DNA of 64,000 bases from Eubacterium ruminantium (GTDB lineage Bacteria > Bacillota > Clostridia > Lachnospirales > Lachnospiraceae): positions 1-64,000 of the forward strand of contig FNUU01000002.1 in the NCBI GenBank assembly GCA_900108205.1. The letters are read 5' to 3'. Positions 63,739 through 64,000 of the stretch are shown piece after piece. Under the pieces are notes generated by a model that was not told where the DNA came from, did not search any database, and saw only the letters and a program-made list of their open reading frames with translations. Within the stretch, counting starts at the first letter, position 1. Each line of letters begins with the position of its first letter. Position numbers and translations under genes: made by a program.

Positions 63739-64000
63739 TTAATACTCTACCTGTCTGTAATCAGCAAGGAACTCCTTCATCTTCGTCATTGCCTCTGAAA
63801 GTACAGAAATCTCAGGCAGATAAACTATTCTGAAATGATCCGGAACCTCCCAGTGGAAGCCTCCACCGTGAGTGAAGAGGATCTTCTTCTCCCTCAAAAC
63901 ATCCAGAGCGAATTTCTCATCATCCTTAATGTTGAACCTTTTAACATCCAGCTTAGGGAAAATATAAAATGCCGCCTTCGGCTTAACTGCGCTCATACCC
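63739..64000 (-). CDS. PLP-dependent aminotransferase, C-terminal end (partial)
   Basis: The frame continues past the right edge; only the last 87 codons are seen. KPKAAFYIFPKLDVKRFN, ILFTHGGGFHWEVPDHFRI and VYLPEISVLSEAM match the small domain of class I/II aminotransferases of the AlaA/aspartate aminotransferase type, including the Arg (HFRIVYLP) that binds the substrate carboxylate. Substrate cannot be fixed from this part. The 98-bp gap to the HAD gene holds nothing I recognise. Confidence 0.8.
   Translation of the reverse strand, partial: GMSAVKPKAAFYIFPKLDVKRFNIKDDEKFALDVLREKKILFTHGGGFHWEVPDHFRIVYLPEISVLSEAMTKMKEFLADYRQVEY

Overview
The window looks like chromosome of a Lachnospiraceae-type Clostridium-class Firmicute. 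The evidence is strong AGGAGG ribosome-binding sites, sigma-A type promoters, a CIRCE operator, a short-form ProS, a dnaX-ybaB-recR block and an atp operon whose c subunit resembles Na+-type rings. Every gene I can support is on the minus strand, so transcription runs from high to low coordinates. Taxonomy is inferred from gene style only; no rRNA or tRNA gene was seen.

Region 1 (1-21,470) is an accessory polymorphic-toxin locus. A promoter overlapped by a cre/LacI-like operator (21,313-21,356) precedes a wall- or membrane-anchored alpha/alpha-toroid protein and a 3,027-residue surface Rhs/YD-repeat protein. The Rhs protein carries a signal peptide, a transglutaminase-like fold, a C-type-lectin-like domain, acidic Thr/Glu stalks, a YD barrel and a GIY-YIG nuclease tip, and is followed by an Imm26-like immunity gene. 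Downstream lie three start-less copies of the Rhs 3' end, each cut at a different point of the core and each ending in a different tip followed by its own immunity gene: unknown toxin plus DUF4279-like, WHH/HNH nuclease plus DUF6985-like, and unknown toxin plus SUKH-like. An orphan SUKH-like immunity fragment, a decayed Rhs of another lineage and a partial IS110 transposase close the array at the window edge. In the WHH cassette an in-frame amber codon separates core from nuclease.

Region 2 (21,472-32,260) holds trmL and a lysA-like decarboxylase, an ABC transporter (ATPase and FtsX-type permease) with a two-component system just upstream and a promoter carrying 21-bp-spaced direct repeats, and a secreted lipase-like protein with Ig-like repeats. 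A 550-bp gene-free stretch full of small hairpins follows.

Region 3 (32,814-42,476) is mostly housekeeping: a membrane-anchored protein with a degenerate C39-like end, a phosphofructokinase with an unusual active-site loop, recR, ybaB/ebfC, dnaX, a DnaJ without zinc finger under a CIRCE-overlapped promoter, and a phosphoglucomutase with 16-bp tandem repeats in its leader.

Region 4 (42,936-48,444) holds two adjacent, clearly paralogous proteins of about 910 residues with no family I recognise; they are the best candidate for an undescribed system outside the Rhs locus.

Region 5 (48,722-64,000) carries cca, proS, an RluA-type pseudouridine synthase, a DUF885 lipoprotein peptidase, the complete F-type ATP synthase operon (atpZ/I-like genes, B-E-F-H-A-G-D-C) with a 96-bp tandem repeat between atpG and atpD, a Cof-type HAD phosphatase, and the 3' end of an aminotransferase. 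Short dispersed hairpin repeats recur in the intergenic gaps of regions 2-5.
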